Shown piece after piece: positions 1-6,539 of a stretch of 9,053 nucleotides of DNA. The translations under genes and the position numbers were made by a program. Every line of letters begins with the position of its first letter. Within the stretch, counting starts at the first letter, position 1. Source of the stretch: Candidatus Bathyarchaeota archaeon (lineage in GTDB: Archaea; Thermoproteota; Bathyarchaeia; Bathyarchaeales; Bathycorpusculaceae); NCBI GenBank assembly GCA_003601875.1, contig PIYF01000022.1:1-9053 (forward strand). The letters run 5' to 3'. The notes beneath the pieces were generated by a model. The model saw only the letters and a program-made list of their open reading frames with translations. It made no database searches and had not been told where the DNA came from.

Positions 1-43
1 TGTTAAAGTCTTTTTTAGCCAATGTTAAATCCTCTAATTTCAT
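1..43 (-). CDS. Possible 5' end of a gene leaving the left edge
   Basis: An ATG at 43-41 on the minus strand opens a frame of 14 codons (MKLEDLTLAKKDFN) that is still open at base 1. It follows pyrG in the same direction, about 120 bases after the pyrG stop. A TATA-like box (minus-strand TTATAAAAC around 73-82) lies about 35 bases upstream, which suits an archaeal promoter with a short leader. No good SD is present. The fragment is too short to assign to a family and could be chance; only the sequence beyond the left edge would tell. Confidence 0.35.
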   Translation of the reverse strand, partial: MKLEDLTLAKKDFN

Positions 44-71
44 CTCATTTAAAGCCTTTAACTATTTAACT

Positions 72-86
72 GTTTTATAATTTATG
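72..86 (-). promoter_or_regulatory. Candidate archaeal TATA box for the left-edge gene
   Basis: The minus strand reads CATAAATTATAAAAC, an AT-rich box centred about 36 bases before the possible ATG at 43. A start site about 26 bases downstream would leave a leader of about 10 bases. The whole region is AT-rich, so the call is tentative. Confidence 0.25.
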
Positions 87-129
87 AACTTTAAAAAATA
101 TTTTGATTTTTGCTTTATTTTGAATAGGA

Positions 130-147
130 ATCCGAAGAAAAAGAGAT
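130..147 (-). terminator. Candidate T-rich terminator after pyrG
   Basis: On the minus strand, 18-30 bases after the pyrG stop codon, the sequence reads TCTCTTTTTCTTC. Archaeal RNA polymerase commonly terminates at pyrimidine/T-rich tracts of this kind without a hairpin. The position fits the end of the pyrG transcript and precedes the candidate promoter of the left-edge gene. It is supported by composition only. Confidence 0.35.
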
Positions 148-162
148 TAAGTTTTAATTATT

Positions 163-1791
163 TTAAGAAAGTTCAGGTTTAGGCTTACCTAGTTTTTTAT
201 CTAGGCAAGCTTTAACAAAACCATAGTATTCTGGGTCTGGTCTTCCTGGACGACTTTTGAATTCTCCGTGAAATTGGGATGCGAAAAAGAAGAAATGATT
301 TGGAAGTTCAAGAATTTCCATTCTTCTTTCATCCTCGCTTTTTCCAGAGAAAGTAAGGCCTTTTTCCTCAAGTTTTCCTAAATATTTAAGATTCACTTCG
401 AACCTGTGACGGTGTCTCTCATAAATTTCCCTCTTTCTATAAAGTTTATATGCTAGAGTATTTGGTTTAACAATTATTTTGTGGACTCCAAGCCTCATCG
501 TTGCCCCTTTATATTCTATTCCTCTTTGTTCAGGCATTAAATCTATAACTGGATTGGGTGTCTGTGGATTAATTTCCGTGCTATTTGCATCCTTTAATCC
601 GCAGACGTGTCGAGCAAATTCTATAACGGCGAGTTGAAAGCCATAACAGATTCCGAGAAATGGAATATTGTTTTCTCTTGCAAATTTTATAGCCATCAAT
701 TTTCCTTCAGTTCCTCTTGAGCCAAATCCGTATGGAACAAATATTCCGTCGAAACTCCTCAGATTTTTAACTGTATCTGGGTTGCTTTCAAATTTTTCAG
801 CTTCAATATACTCTATATTAACCTTTGTTTTGCATGCGGCTCCAGCATGTCTTAAAGCCTCATTCATGCTTACGTAACTGTCAACGAGTCCAGCATATTT
901 TCCAACTAAAGCTATTTTAACCTCATGTTTCGGATTTAACAATGCGTTAACAAACTTTTCCCATTCTCTATAATTTGGTTCACCATTTGAAAGTTTAAGT
1001 CTTTTACAAATGAAATCTCCCATTCCCTGCTTGTCCAATATTAAGGGAACTTGATAAATTGATTCAACGGTGTAAGAGCAGAAAACTGCTTCTTTTGGAA
1101 TTGTTCCAAATAAAGCGATTTTTCTTAAGGCTTCACTGTTTATCATTTTGCTGCATCTTGCAACAATTATGTCTGGTTGAATTCCTATTCTTCTAAGCTC
1201 ATTTACACTGTGCTGTAACGGTTTCGTCTTCATCTCCTTTGTCACATCGAGAATTGGAACTAATGCAACGTGGACGTAAAGAGTGTTATCGTATCCCTCT
1301 TCTAAACGCATCTGCCTTATAGCTTCTAAGAAGGGTAAACCTTCTATGTCGCCTACTGTTCCACCAACCTCAGTTAAGAGAGCGTCAACTTTAGATTTCT
1401 TTGCTATGGAAAGAATACGTCTCTTAATTTCATTTGTTACGTGGGGAACTATTTGAACGCATCTTCCAAGAAAATCTCCACGTCTCTCCTTTTCTATTAC
1501 CTCTTTATACACCATTCCAGTTGTGATGTTGTTCTCTTTTTTCAGGTTTAAATCTAAAAATCTTTCATACCATCCGAGGTCTAAGTCAGTTTCTCCACCG
1601 TCATCAGTCACGTAAACTTCACCGTGCATGTAAGGGTTCATTGTTCCAGCATCAACATTCACGTAAGGGTCAATTTTTATGGCTGTAACTTTAAACCCTC
1701 GTACCTGAAGCATTTTTCCAATCGAGGAAGTTACTATTCCCTTTCCAACGGAACTTAAAACTCCACCCGTAACGAAAATAAATTTCACCAT
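163..1791 (-). CDS. pyrG: CTP synthase (glutamine-hydrolysing)
   Basis: CTP synthase amidates UTP to CTP using ATP and glutamine, the last step of de novo pyrimidine nucleotide synthesis in the cytoplasm. The 542-residue product has the usual two halves. The N-terminal synthase domain (about 1-280) carries [10 protein letters not shown] at 9-18, [16 protein letters not shown] near 39-54, the metal-site region ETDLDLG at 67-73 and [11 protein letters not shown] near 140-150. The C-terminal class I glutamine amidotransferase domain (about 290-535) has nucleophile Cys382 in GICYGFQ and the His508/Glu510 pair. The ATG at 1791 is preferred over the in-frame TTG at 1806, because family members begin with a short residue run before the FVTGG strand. 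Several motif positions are unusual: PYGFG near 353-357 where PGGFG or PGFG is usual, HGE instead of HPE, and LGWYERF instead of LGHYERF. The catalytic residues themselves are intact, so it should be active. It is monocistronic or first in a unit with the left-edge gene. Confidence 0.97.
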   Translation of the reverse strand: MVKFIFVTGGVLSSVGKGIVTSSIGKMLQVRGFKVTAIKIDPYVNVDAGTMNPYMHGEVYVTDDGGETDLDLGWYERFLDLNLKKENNITTGMVYKEVIEKERRGDFLGRCVQIVPHVTNEIKRRILSIAKKSKVDALLTEVGGTVGDIEGLPFLEAIRQMRLEEGYDNTLYVHVALVPILDVTKEMKTKPLQHSVNELRRIGIQPDIIVARCSKMINSEALRKIALFGTIPKEAVFCSYTVESIYQVPLILDKQGMGDFICKRLKLSNGEPNYREWEKFVNALLNPKHEVKIALVGKYAGLVDSYVSMNEALRHAGAACKTKVNIEYIEAEKFESNPDTVKNLRSFDGIFVPYGFGSRGTEGKLMAIKFARENNIPFLGICYGFQLAVIEFARHVCGLKDANSTEINPQTPNPVIDLMPEQRGIEYKGATMRLGVHKIIVKPNTLAYKLYRKREIYERHRHRFEVNLKYLGKLEEKGLTFSGKSEDERRMEILELPNHFFFFASQFHGEFKSRPGRPDPEYYGFVKACLDKKLGKPKPELS

Positions 1792-1820
1792 GCTTATCAC
1801 AAACAAATCACAAACTAATT

Positions 1821-1840
1821 CTTTATTTTTTAAAACTCTT
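1821..1840 (-). promoter_or_regulatory. Candidate TATA box for pyrG
   Basis: The minus strand contains GAGTTTTAAAAAATAAAG, centred about 39 bases before the pyrG ATG at 1791. Initiation about 26 bases downstream would give a leader of about 13 bases. A weak GTGAT before the ATG could be a partial SD. The evidence is position and composition only. Confidence 0.3.
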
Positions 1841-1898
1841 TCGCATCTTAAAATGTTTCAGCTTTACATATAATACTTGCCTTTAAACTTTGATTTTT

Positions 1899-1946
1899 AA
1901 GAAAAGTTTTCTCAATTGGTAAAGGTTTTCTAAACCTGGTTTACCC
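1899..1946 (-). terminator. Hairpin-rich 3' region after the dehydrogenase pair
   Basis: The intergenic stretch 1792-2003 holds two inverted repeats. At 1918-1945, GGTAAAGGTTT faces AAACC-TGG-TTTACC across a three-base loop: an 11-bp stem with a three-base bulge. At 1900-1912, AGAAAA-G-TTTTCT forms a tight palindrome. In minus-strand transcripts the second palindrome is followed by a short T-rich run, so the pair could end the dehydrogenase mRNA, which stops at 2004. The larger repeat could equally be an operator for pyrG, whose start lies about 130 bases further on. No gene was identified here. Confidence 0.3.
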
Positions 1947-2003
1947 ATTCTTCAGTTTTTATCCTTAAAATGTAACCTTTAACGTTCTGATATTTAACTC
2001 CAT

Positions 2004-3032
2004 TTAAGGAATTATAGCTATTTTTATCTCTTTTTTAGAAGTTGTTAAAATTTCGAACGCTTCTCTTATGTTTTCAAGTTTCATTCTTTTTGTTATTAAT
2101 GGTCTAACATCGATTGTTCTTGAAGCTATCAGGTTTAAAGCTTTCTTGAAATGTAAAGGTGTAGCGTGAAAGGCTCCTTTAACTGTTAATTCTCCATAAT
2201 GAAGGGCTTCCGTTTTAACTTTTATCTCTGTTCCAATTGGACAACCGCCAAACTCCAGAACCGTTCCACCTTTCCTAACAAGTTTTAAGGCTTCTTCCCA
2301 CGTTGCGGGTAAGCCTATTGCTTCTATTACAACATCTGCACCATATCCATCTGTTAACTCTTTAACTTTACGTATAACATCTTCCCTCCCCGCGTTAATT
2401 GTCTCATCTGCACCAAGTTTTTCAGCAAAATCTAACCTTTCATCCACAAGATCTATACTTATCACTTTGCTTGCACCAAATTTTTTAGCTGTTAAAAGAT
2501 GGAGAAGCCCTATAGGTCCAGCTCCAATTATGACAACGGTGTCTCCAATCTTTATGTTTGCTTCCTCTGCTCCATGCAGTACACAGGCTAAGGGTTCTGT
2601 TAGTGCAGCTTCCTCATATGACAAGTGGGTTGGAATTTCTTGCATGTTCACTTGAACCATACGTGCTGGAACTTTGATGTATTCAGCGTAGGCTCCCCAA
2701 AGCCAAATCATGTTTTCGCAAAGATTATATTTACCCTTCTGACACATCTTACAGTGGAGACATGGGGCACTGTTGCCTGCACGAACCCTCATGCCTTTAA
2801 CGGGCCATTCTAGACCTTCACCAACCTCAACAACTTCTCCAGCCCATTCATGGCCGAAAACTGTTGGCAACTTTATAATTTTCTCAGTGTAACCTCTTTT
2901 AAAAATTTTTAAGTCTGTCCCACAAGTTGTGGCTGCTTTAACCTTCACTAATACTTCTCCTAGACCAACTTTTGGCACTTCTATTTCTTCAACTCTTAAG
3001 TCTTCAACTCCGTAAAGCATTGCAGCTTTCAT
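2004..3032 (-). CDS. Zinc-dependent medium-chain alcohol/polyol dehydrogenase
   Basis: This is a cytoplasmic NAD(P)-dependent dehydrogenase of the zinc medium-chain (COG1063) family, which includes threonine, sorbitol and butanediol dehydrogenases; the substrate is not readable. Counting from the ATG at 3032 the protein has 342 residues, typical for the family. Likely catalytic zinc ligands are Cys37 (TTCGTD), His61-Glu62 (GHE) and Glu146 (TEPLAC). The structural zinc lobe has all four cysteines, 91, 94, 97 and 105. The Rossmann fold shows GAGPIG at 170-175 and an acidic residue, Asp194, at the end of the second strand, which favours NAD over NADP. The ATG at 3032 is chosen because the SD GAGGAG sits five bases before it; the GTG at 3038 overlaps that SD and cannot use it. 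The gene is translationally coupled to the upstream paralogue, whose last two Glu codons form this SD. Confidence 0.9.
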   Translation of the reverse strand: MKAAMLYGVEDLRVEEIEVPKVGLGEVLVKVKAATTCGTDLKIFKRGYTEKIIKLPTVFGHEWAGEVVEVGEGLEWPVKGMRVRAGNSAPCLHCKMCQKGKYNLCENMIWLWGAYAEYIKVPARMVQVNMQEIPTHLSYEEAALTEPLACVLHGAEEANIKIGDTVVIIGAGPIGLLHLLTAKKFGASKVISIDLVDERLDFAEKLGADETINAGREDVIRKVKELTDGYGADVVIEAIGLPATWEEALKLVRKGGTVLEFGGCPIGTEIKVKTEALHYGELTVKGAFHATPLHFKKALNLIASRTIDVRPLITKRMKLENIREAFEILTTSKKEIKIAIIP

Positions 3033-3034
3033 TT

Positions 3035-4063
3035 TCACTCCTCATTTAAAACAATAACTTTCAAGCTTTCTTTATTTTCTAAAGCTGTTTTAAAGGCTTC
3101 AGATGTTTCTTCAAGCTTAAAACGATGGGTTATTAATTCCTTTGCTTTTATTCTACCTGATTTTATTAATTCTAAGGCTGTTCTAGTTTCTAAATGTGAA
3201 GTTGAATAGGACGGGATTATTTGAATTTCAGAGAAGAAAAGTTCTTTAGGGCTTATCCTCAAATATTCTCCTGGACGAGTTGGAGCAAAAACGCAGAGTT
3301 TTCCACCTTTACGGCAAGCCTTTAGACCAACTTTATAGGCTTCTATGCTTGGAGCAGTTACTATAACTAAATCTACTCCTATCCCATTTGTTTCACCCTT
3401 AACAACATCGATTAAATCATCCGTTTTAGGATTAACAGTTATATCTGCCTCAAACCTTTCAGCCATTCGAAGTCTAAAATCAAAGAAATCGCTTACAATG
3501 GTTTTTGAAGCTCCAAATATTTTAGATAAGGCTGTATGAATAATCCCCGTGGTTCCAGCGCCTATTATTAAAACCGAATCACCAACTTGAATTCCGCTTT
3601 TCTTAAAAGCTCTTAAACAGCAACCTACAGGTTCAATGAGGGATGCTTCCTCAAAAGAAAGCTTATCCGGAATTTTTAAAGTGTCTATTTGAAGGTTTAA
3701 AGCTGGCACTCGAAAATATTCCGCGAAACCTCCAGGATCAATATTTGTATTATGAAACTTTTGACATAATGTGTAGTCTCCATGTATGCAATAGTGACAC
3801 GTTAAGCATGGAACATGATGATGCACAAAAACCCTGTCACCTACATTAAAATCTTTAACCTTCTCTCCAGTTTTCTCAATTATCCCTGCTGGTTCATGTC
3901 CTAAAACTAGGGGTGCACGATTTTTCAAATACCAGTCCATAAGGTCTGAGCCGCATATTCCACAAGCCTTCATTTTAACGAGAACTTCATCATCACCTAT
4001 TTTTGGAATAGGTTTCTCCTCTATCCTTATATCTTGTTGATTATAATACATGGCAACTTTCAT
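3035..4063 (-). CDS. Zinc-dependent medium-chain alcohol/polyol dehydrogenase
   Basis: This is a second member of the same zinc medium-chain family, 342 residues, first gene of a two-gene operon. Likely catalytic zinc ligands are Cys37 (GICGSD), His56-Glu57 (GHE) and Glu144 (IEPVGC). The structural zinc cysteines are 86, 89, 92 and 100. The nucleotide fold has GAGTTG at 168-173 with SDFFD at the following strand end. The two proteins are clearly diverged paralogues rather than a recent duplication: the motifs align but the linking sequence differs throughout. Its stop codon is two bases before the ATG of the next gene. The start at 4063 has no SD, consistent with a leaderless or short-leader transcript from the shared divergent promoter region. 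The substrate is unknown; sugar-alcohol, butanediol or threonine dehydrogenase are all possible. The two products might form a hetero-oligomer or act in successive steps, which is inference. Confidence 0.9.
   Translation of the reverse strand: MKVAMYYNQQDIRIEEKPIPKIGDDEVLVKMKACGICGSDLMDWYLKNRAPLVLGHEPAGIIEKTGEKVKDFNVGDRVFVHHHVPCLTCHYCIHGDYTLCQKFHNTNIDPGGFAEYFRVPALNLQIDTLKIPDKLSFEEASLIEPVGCCLRAFKKSGIQVGDSVLIIGAGTTGIIHTALSKIFGASKTIVSDFFDFRLRMAERFEADITVNPKTDDLIDVVKGETNGIGVDLVIVTAPSIEAYKVGLKACRKGGKLCVFAPTRPGEYLRISPKELFFSEIQIIPSYSTSHLETRTALELIKSGRIKAKELITHRFKLEETSEAFKTALENKESLKVIVLNEE
3039..3044 (-). promoter_or_regulatory. SD inside the 3' end of the upstream gene
   Basis: GAGGAG on the minus strand encodes the final Glu-Glu of the upstream dehydrogenase and sits five bases before the ATG at 3032. 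It decides the start of the downstream gene and implies translational coupling of the two dehydrogenases. Confidence 0.7.
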
Positions 4064-4079
4064 TTCGGTTCAATGTTTT

Positions 4080-4106
4080 CTTTATAACTAAACACTTAAA
4101 ATTTTC
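4080..4106. promoter_or_regulatory. Shared divergent promoter region
   Basis: Only 69 bases separate the divergent starts at 4063 (minus) and 4133 (plus). The block TTAAAATTTT at 4096-4105 is nearly symmetric and lies 28-37 bases before the cupin ATG and 33-42 before the dehydrogenase ATG, so it could serve as a TATA box both ways. A second minus-strand box, TTATAAAG, lies near 4080-4087. Neither gene has an SD, which fits leaderless transcripts. Co-regulation of the cupin and the dehydrogenases from this site is inferred. Confidence 0.35.
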
Positions 4107-4132
4107 CAACAACAATTTGAAATTGAAATAAA

Positions 4133-4474
4133 ATGTACGTAACAAGTGTTGATAAGGTTGAAGAGAAAGAACTTAAATTAGAAGGGGCTCAAGGCGTAAA
4201 GGTGAAATATCTTTTAAATGAAGATGTTGGTGCAAAAAAGGTTCAGCTGAGACTTTTCATAATAGATGTTGGCGGTTACACACCTCTTGAAAAACATAAG
4301 CATGAACATGAAGTTTTCATCCTACAGGGAAAAGCGGTGGTTAGAGGGGGAGGAAAAGAGGTTATGGTTAAAGAAGGCGACGTAATTTTCATTCAATCAT
4401 GGGAGCTTCATCAAATTAGAAACGTGGGAGATAAAAAGTTAAAATTTCTATGCACAAAAGAATTATTCAGTTAA
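4133..4474 (+). CDS. Small single-domain cupin protein
   Basis: The product is a 113-residue single beta-barrel of the cupin_2 type. Motif 1 runs from Gly48 to Gly66 with metal-ligand candidates His55, His57 and Glu60 (HKHEHEVFILQG). Motif 2 is GDVIFIQSWELHQIRN, with His93 as the fourth ligand and Asn97 closing the motif; SWE replaces the usual PxG turn, as in some other small cupins. The metal site is complete, so it probably binds a divalent metal. Enzymatic activity (isomerase, dioxygenase) or ligand sensing cannot be told apart from sequence. No signal peptide or DNA-binding domain is present. It is the only plus-strand gene between the two minus-strand metabolic operons and its last 12 bases overlap the end of the E2 gene. 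Confidence 0.85.
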   Translation: MYVTSVDKVEEKELKLEGAQGVKVKYLLNEDVGAKKVQLRLFIIDVGGYTPLEKHKHEHEVFILQGKAVVRGGGKEVMVKEGDVIFIQSWELHQIRNVGDKKLKFLCTKELFS

Positions 4475-5551
4475 TGCTTCAATTTTTTCTTTTATTTTTT
4501 GAAGAAACCGAGCTGCTGGAGCTCCATCAATTATTCTATGGTCAAACGCTAGACTTAAGGTTATGATTGGTTTCACTTCAATTTTCCCGTTAATAACTAC
4601 CGGTTTTTCACGAATTTTTCCAACACCTAGAATAGCTGCTTCAGGTGGATTAATTATAGGCATGAAGAAGTCAACATTGTACATTCCAAGATTTGTCACA
4701 GTGAACGTTCCACCAGTTAAATCTTCTTTTTTCAACTTCCCCTCTCTAGCTTTCTCTGTTAGTTCTTGAATTATTTCATCTATTTCCATAATTGATTTTT
4801 TATCAGCATTACGTATCACTGGAACTATTAGTCCCTTTTCAGTGGCAACTGCAACTCCGATGTTTACGTCTTCAAAAATTTTTATCACGTTTCCATCAAG
4901 GGTTGAATTGACAATTGGATTTTCTTTTAAAGCTTCAGCCACAGTTTTCACTATGATTGAAGTGTATGATGCTTTGAGTTTTTCATGAATTTCCATGGCT
5001 TTTGAAAAGTCAACATCCATAACAACGGTGCTGTGAGGAGCTGTTCTAAAACTTTTTGAAACACGTTCAGCTGAGGTTTTCTTCAAACCGCTTAAAACAA
5101 TTTTTTCCTTAACTTTTGGGAGAACTCCACGAGATTCTTCTATGAATCGTTTCACATCATCTTCAACTATTCTCCCTTCAGGGCCGCTTCCCTTCACAAG
5201 GGATAGGTCTATTCCATATTCCTTTGCTAGACGTTTAGCTGCTGGCGAAGCTATAATTTTTCTCTCTTTAATTTTTGGAGGTTGAATGATTTCGGTTTCT
5301 GTGAAAGTTTCATTTGGAGCTGTTATAACCGCTATGACAGCGTTCACTGGTGCATCTTCCCCGTCTTTAACAAAGATTTTTCTTAAAATTCCAGACGCTG
5401 GAGCTTCTAGGTCGTAGGTTGCTTTTTCGGATAGAACTTCAACTAATGGTTCCCCCTTTTCAACGGTGTCTCCCTCCTTTTTATACCATCTGCCAATTGT
5501 TCCCTCCTTCATTGTGAGACTTAACCTTGGCATAACAACTTTTTTCACCAT
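4463..5551 (-). CDS. 2-oxoacid/acetoin dehydrogenase E2 (dihydrolipoyl acyltransferase)
   Basis: This is the core acyltransferase of a 2-oxoacid dehydrogenase complex: it carries the acyl group on lipoate and hands it to CoA. Its 362 residues show the standard order. One lipoyl domain spans 1-77, with the modified lysine at Lys43 in SEKATYDLEAP. A charged linker covers about 78-98. The peripheral subunit-binding domain spans about 100-138 (SPAAKRLAKEYGIDL, GSGPEGRIVEDDV) and docks E1 and/or E3. The catalytic domain runs from about 155 to the end, with His338 and Asp342 in DHRIIDGA. The start codon directly abuts the E1beta stop (TAA then ATG), and GAGGTT six bases upstream is the SD. Acyl specificity (pyruvate, branched-chain, acetoin) cannot be fixed. 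It is the last gene of the operon; E3 does not follow, because a convergent cupin gene begins overlapping at the stop. Confidence 0.95.
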   Translation of the reverse strand: MVKKVVMPRLSLTMKEGTIGRWYKKEGDTVEKGEPLVEVLSEKATYDLEAPASGILRKIFVKDGEDAPVNAVIAVITAPNETFTETEIIQPPKIKERKIIASPAAKRLAKEYGIDLSLVKGSGPEGRIVEDDVKRFIEESRGVLPKVKEKIVLSGLKKTSAERVSKSFRTAPHSTVVMDVDFSKAMEIHEKLKASYTSIIVKTVAEALKENPIVNSTLDGNVIKIFEDVNIGVAVATEKGLIVPVIRNADKKSIMEIDEIIQELTEKAREGKLKKEDLTGGTFTVTNLGMYNVDFFMPIINPPEAAILGVGKIREKPVVINGKIEVKPIITLSLAFDHRIIDGAPAARFLQKIKEKIEALTE

Positions 5552-6526
5552 TTAGACAACCTCTTTAACAGCTTTGATTATCTTTTTTTCATTTGGAATT
5601 ACATATTCTTCTAACGGCGGACTGAAAGGTATAGGCGTGTCAGGTTCAGCCACTCTCTTTATAGGTGCATCCAAATAATCTATAGCTTCTTCAGCCACTA
5701 AAGCAGCTATTTCAGCGGTAACCCCGGCTGTTTTACAATCTTCACTTACAACAACAAGTCTTCCAGTCTTCTTAACAGAACTTATTATTGCATTTTTATC
5801 AAGAGGTGTAAGAGTTCTTGGATCGACAACTTCAACGCTTATTCCTTCACCTTCAAGTTCTTCAGCTGCTTTTAAAGCCTTATGAACCATATACATTGTC
5901 GCCACTATGGTTACATCTGAACCTTCCCTTTTTATGTCAGCAACTCCAAATGGAATTGTATATTCTTCTTCTGGAACTTCACCTTCTATAGGGTATAAGA
6001 GTTTATGTTCACAAAAGATCACAGGATTGTTCCCCCTTATTGCAGATTTGAGAAGCCCTTTTGCATCGTAAGGTGTTGATGGAACCGCCACATATAGTCC
6101 TGGAACATGCATATACCAAGCTTCCAGGCTTTGTGAATGATGGGCAGCTATGTTTACTCCAGCACCGAACGGTGTTCTAACTACTAATGGAACCTTTGTT
6201 TGACCACCAAACATATATCTAATTTTAGCAGCTTGGTTTGCTATTTGATCCATAGCTAAGGTTGTTAAGTCTCCGAACATTATCTCTGCAACTGGTCGCA
6301 TTCCAGTGATGGCTGCTCCGACAGCTGTCCCAACTATGGCTGACTCTGAAATGGGTGTATCTCTAACTCTTTCATCTCCAAACTCTTCAGCTAAGCCTTC
6401 AGTTACTTTGAAGGCTCCTCCCCAATATCTTCCTATATCCTCACCTAACAGAAAAACTGTAGAGTCGCGTCTCATCTCCTCTCTTAACGCTTCCCTTAAC
6501 GCTTCTCTATAAGTTATCCTCCTCAT
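5552..6526 (-). CDS. 2-oxoacid/acetoin dehydrogenase E1 beta subunit
   Basis: This is the beta half of the thiamine diphosphate-dependent E1 decarboxylase, which works as an alpha2beta2 heterotetramer with the preceding gene. Its 324 residues match the family length. The N-terminal pyrimidine-binding domain (about 1-180) has FLLGEDIG near 25-32 and RDTPISE, ending at Glu61, the glutamate expected to activate the cofactor. The following AITGMRPVAEIMFGD and AAHHSQSLEAW (His129/His130) segments are conserved in the family. The C-terminal transketolase-like domain (about 195-320) contains VVDPRTLTPLD and VVVSEDCKTAG. An SD-like GGTGAG ends four bases or less before the ATG, and 13 bases separate it from the E1alpha stop. 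The motif pattern resembles both acetoin and pyruvate/branched-chain enzymes, so the substrate is left open. Confidence 0.95.
   Translation of the reverse strand: MRRITYREALREALREEMRRDSTVFLLGEDIGRYWGGAFKVTEGLAEEFGDERVRDTPISESAIVGTAVGAAITGMRPVAEIMFGDLTTLAMDQIANQAAKIRYMFGGQTKVPLVVRTPFGAGVNIAAHHSQSLEAWYMHVPGLYVAVPSTPYDAKGLLKSAIRGNNPVIFCEHKLLYPIEGEVPEEEYTIPFGVADIKREGSDVTIVATMYMVHKALKAAEELEGEGISVEVVDPRTLTPLDKNAIISSVKKTGRLVVVSEDCKTAGVTAEIAALVAEEAIDYLDAPIKRVAEPDTPIPFSPPLEEYVIPNEKKIIKAVKEVV
5558..5563 (-). promoter_or_regulatory. SD for E2 inside the end of E1beta
   Basis: GAGGTT on the minus strand lies six bases before the E2 ATG at 5551 and within the final codons of E1beta. It fixes the E2 start and indicates coupled translation of E1beta and E2. 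Confidence 0.6.
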
Positions 6527-6539
6527 TTTCTCACCCGAT

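Noticed and set aside
1792..1806. TTG start adding five residues to CTP synthase
   Set aside because: No SD supports it, and the ATG at 1791 gives the standard family N-terminus.
3033..3038. GTG start for the downstream dehydrogenase
   Set aside because: The GTG overlaps the SD itself; the ATG at 3032 has correct spacing and matches usual family N-termini.
6483..6506. Two near-identical 12-base units in the E1beta gene
   Set aside because: They encode the REALREALREE helix that is common at the start of E1beta proteins, so this is normal coding sequence, not a functional repeat.
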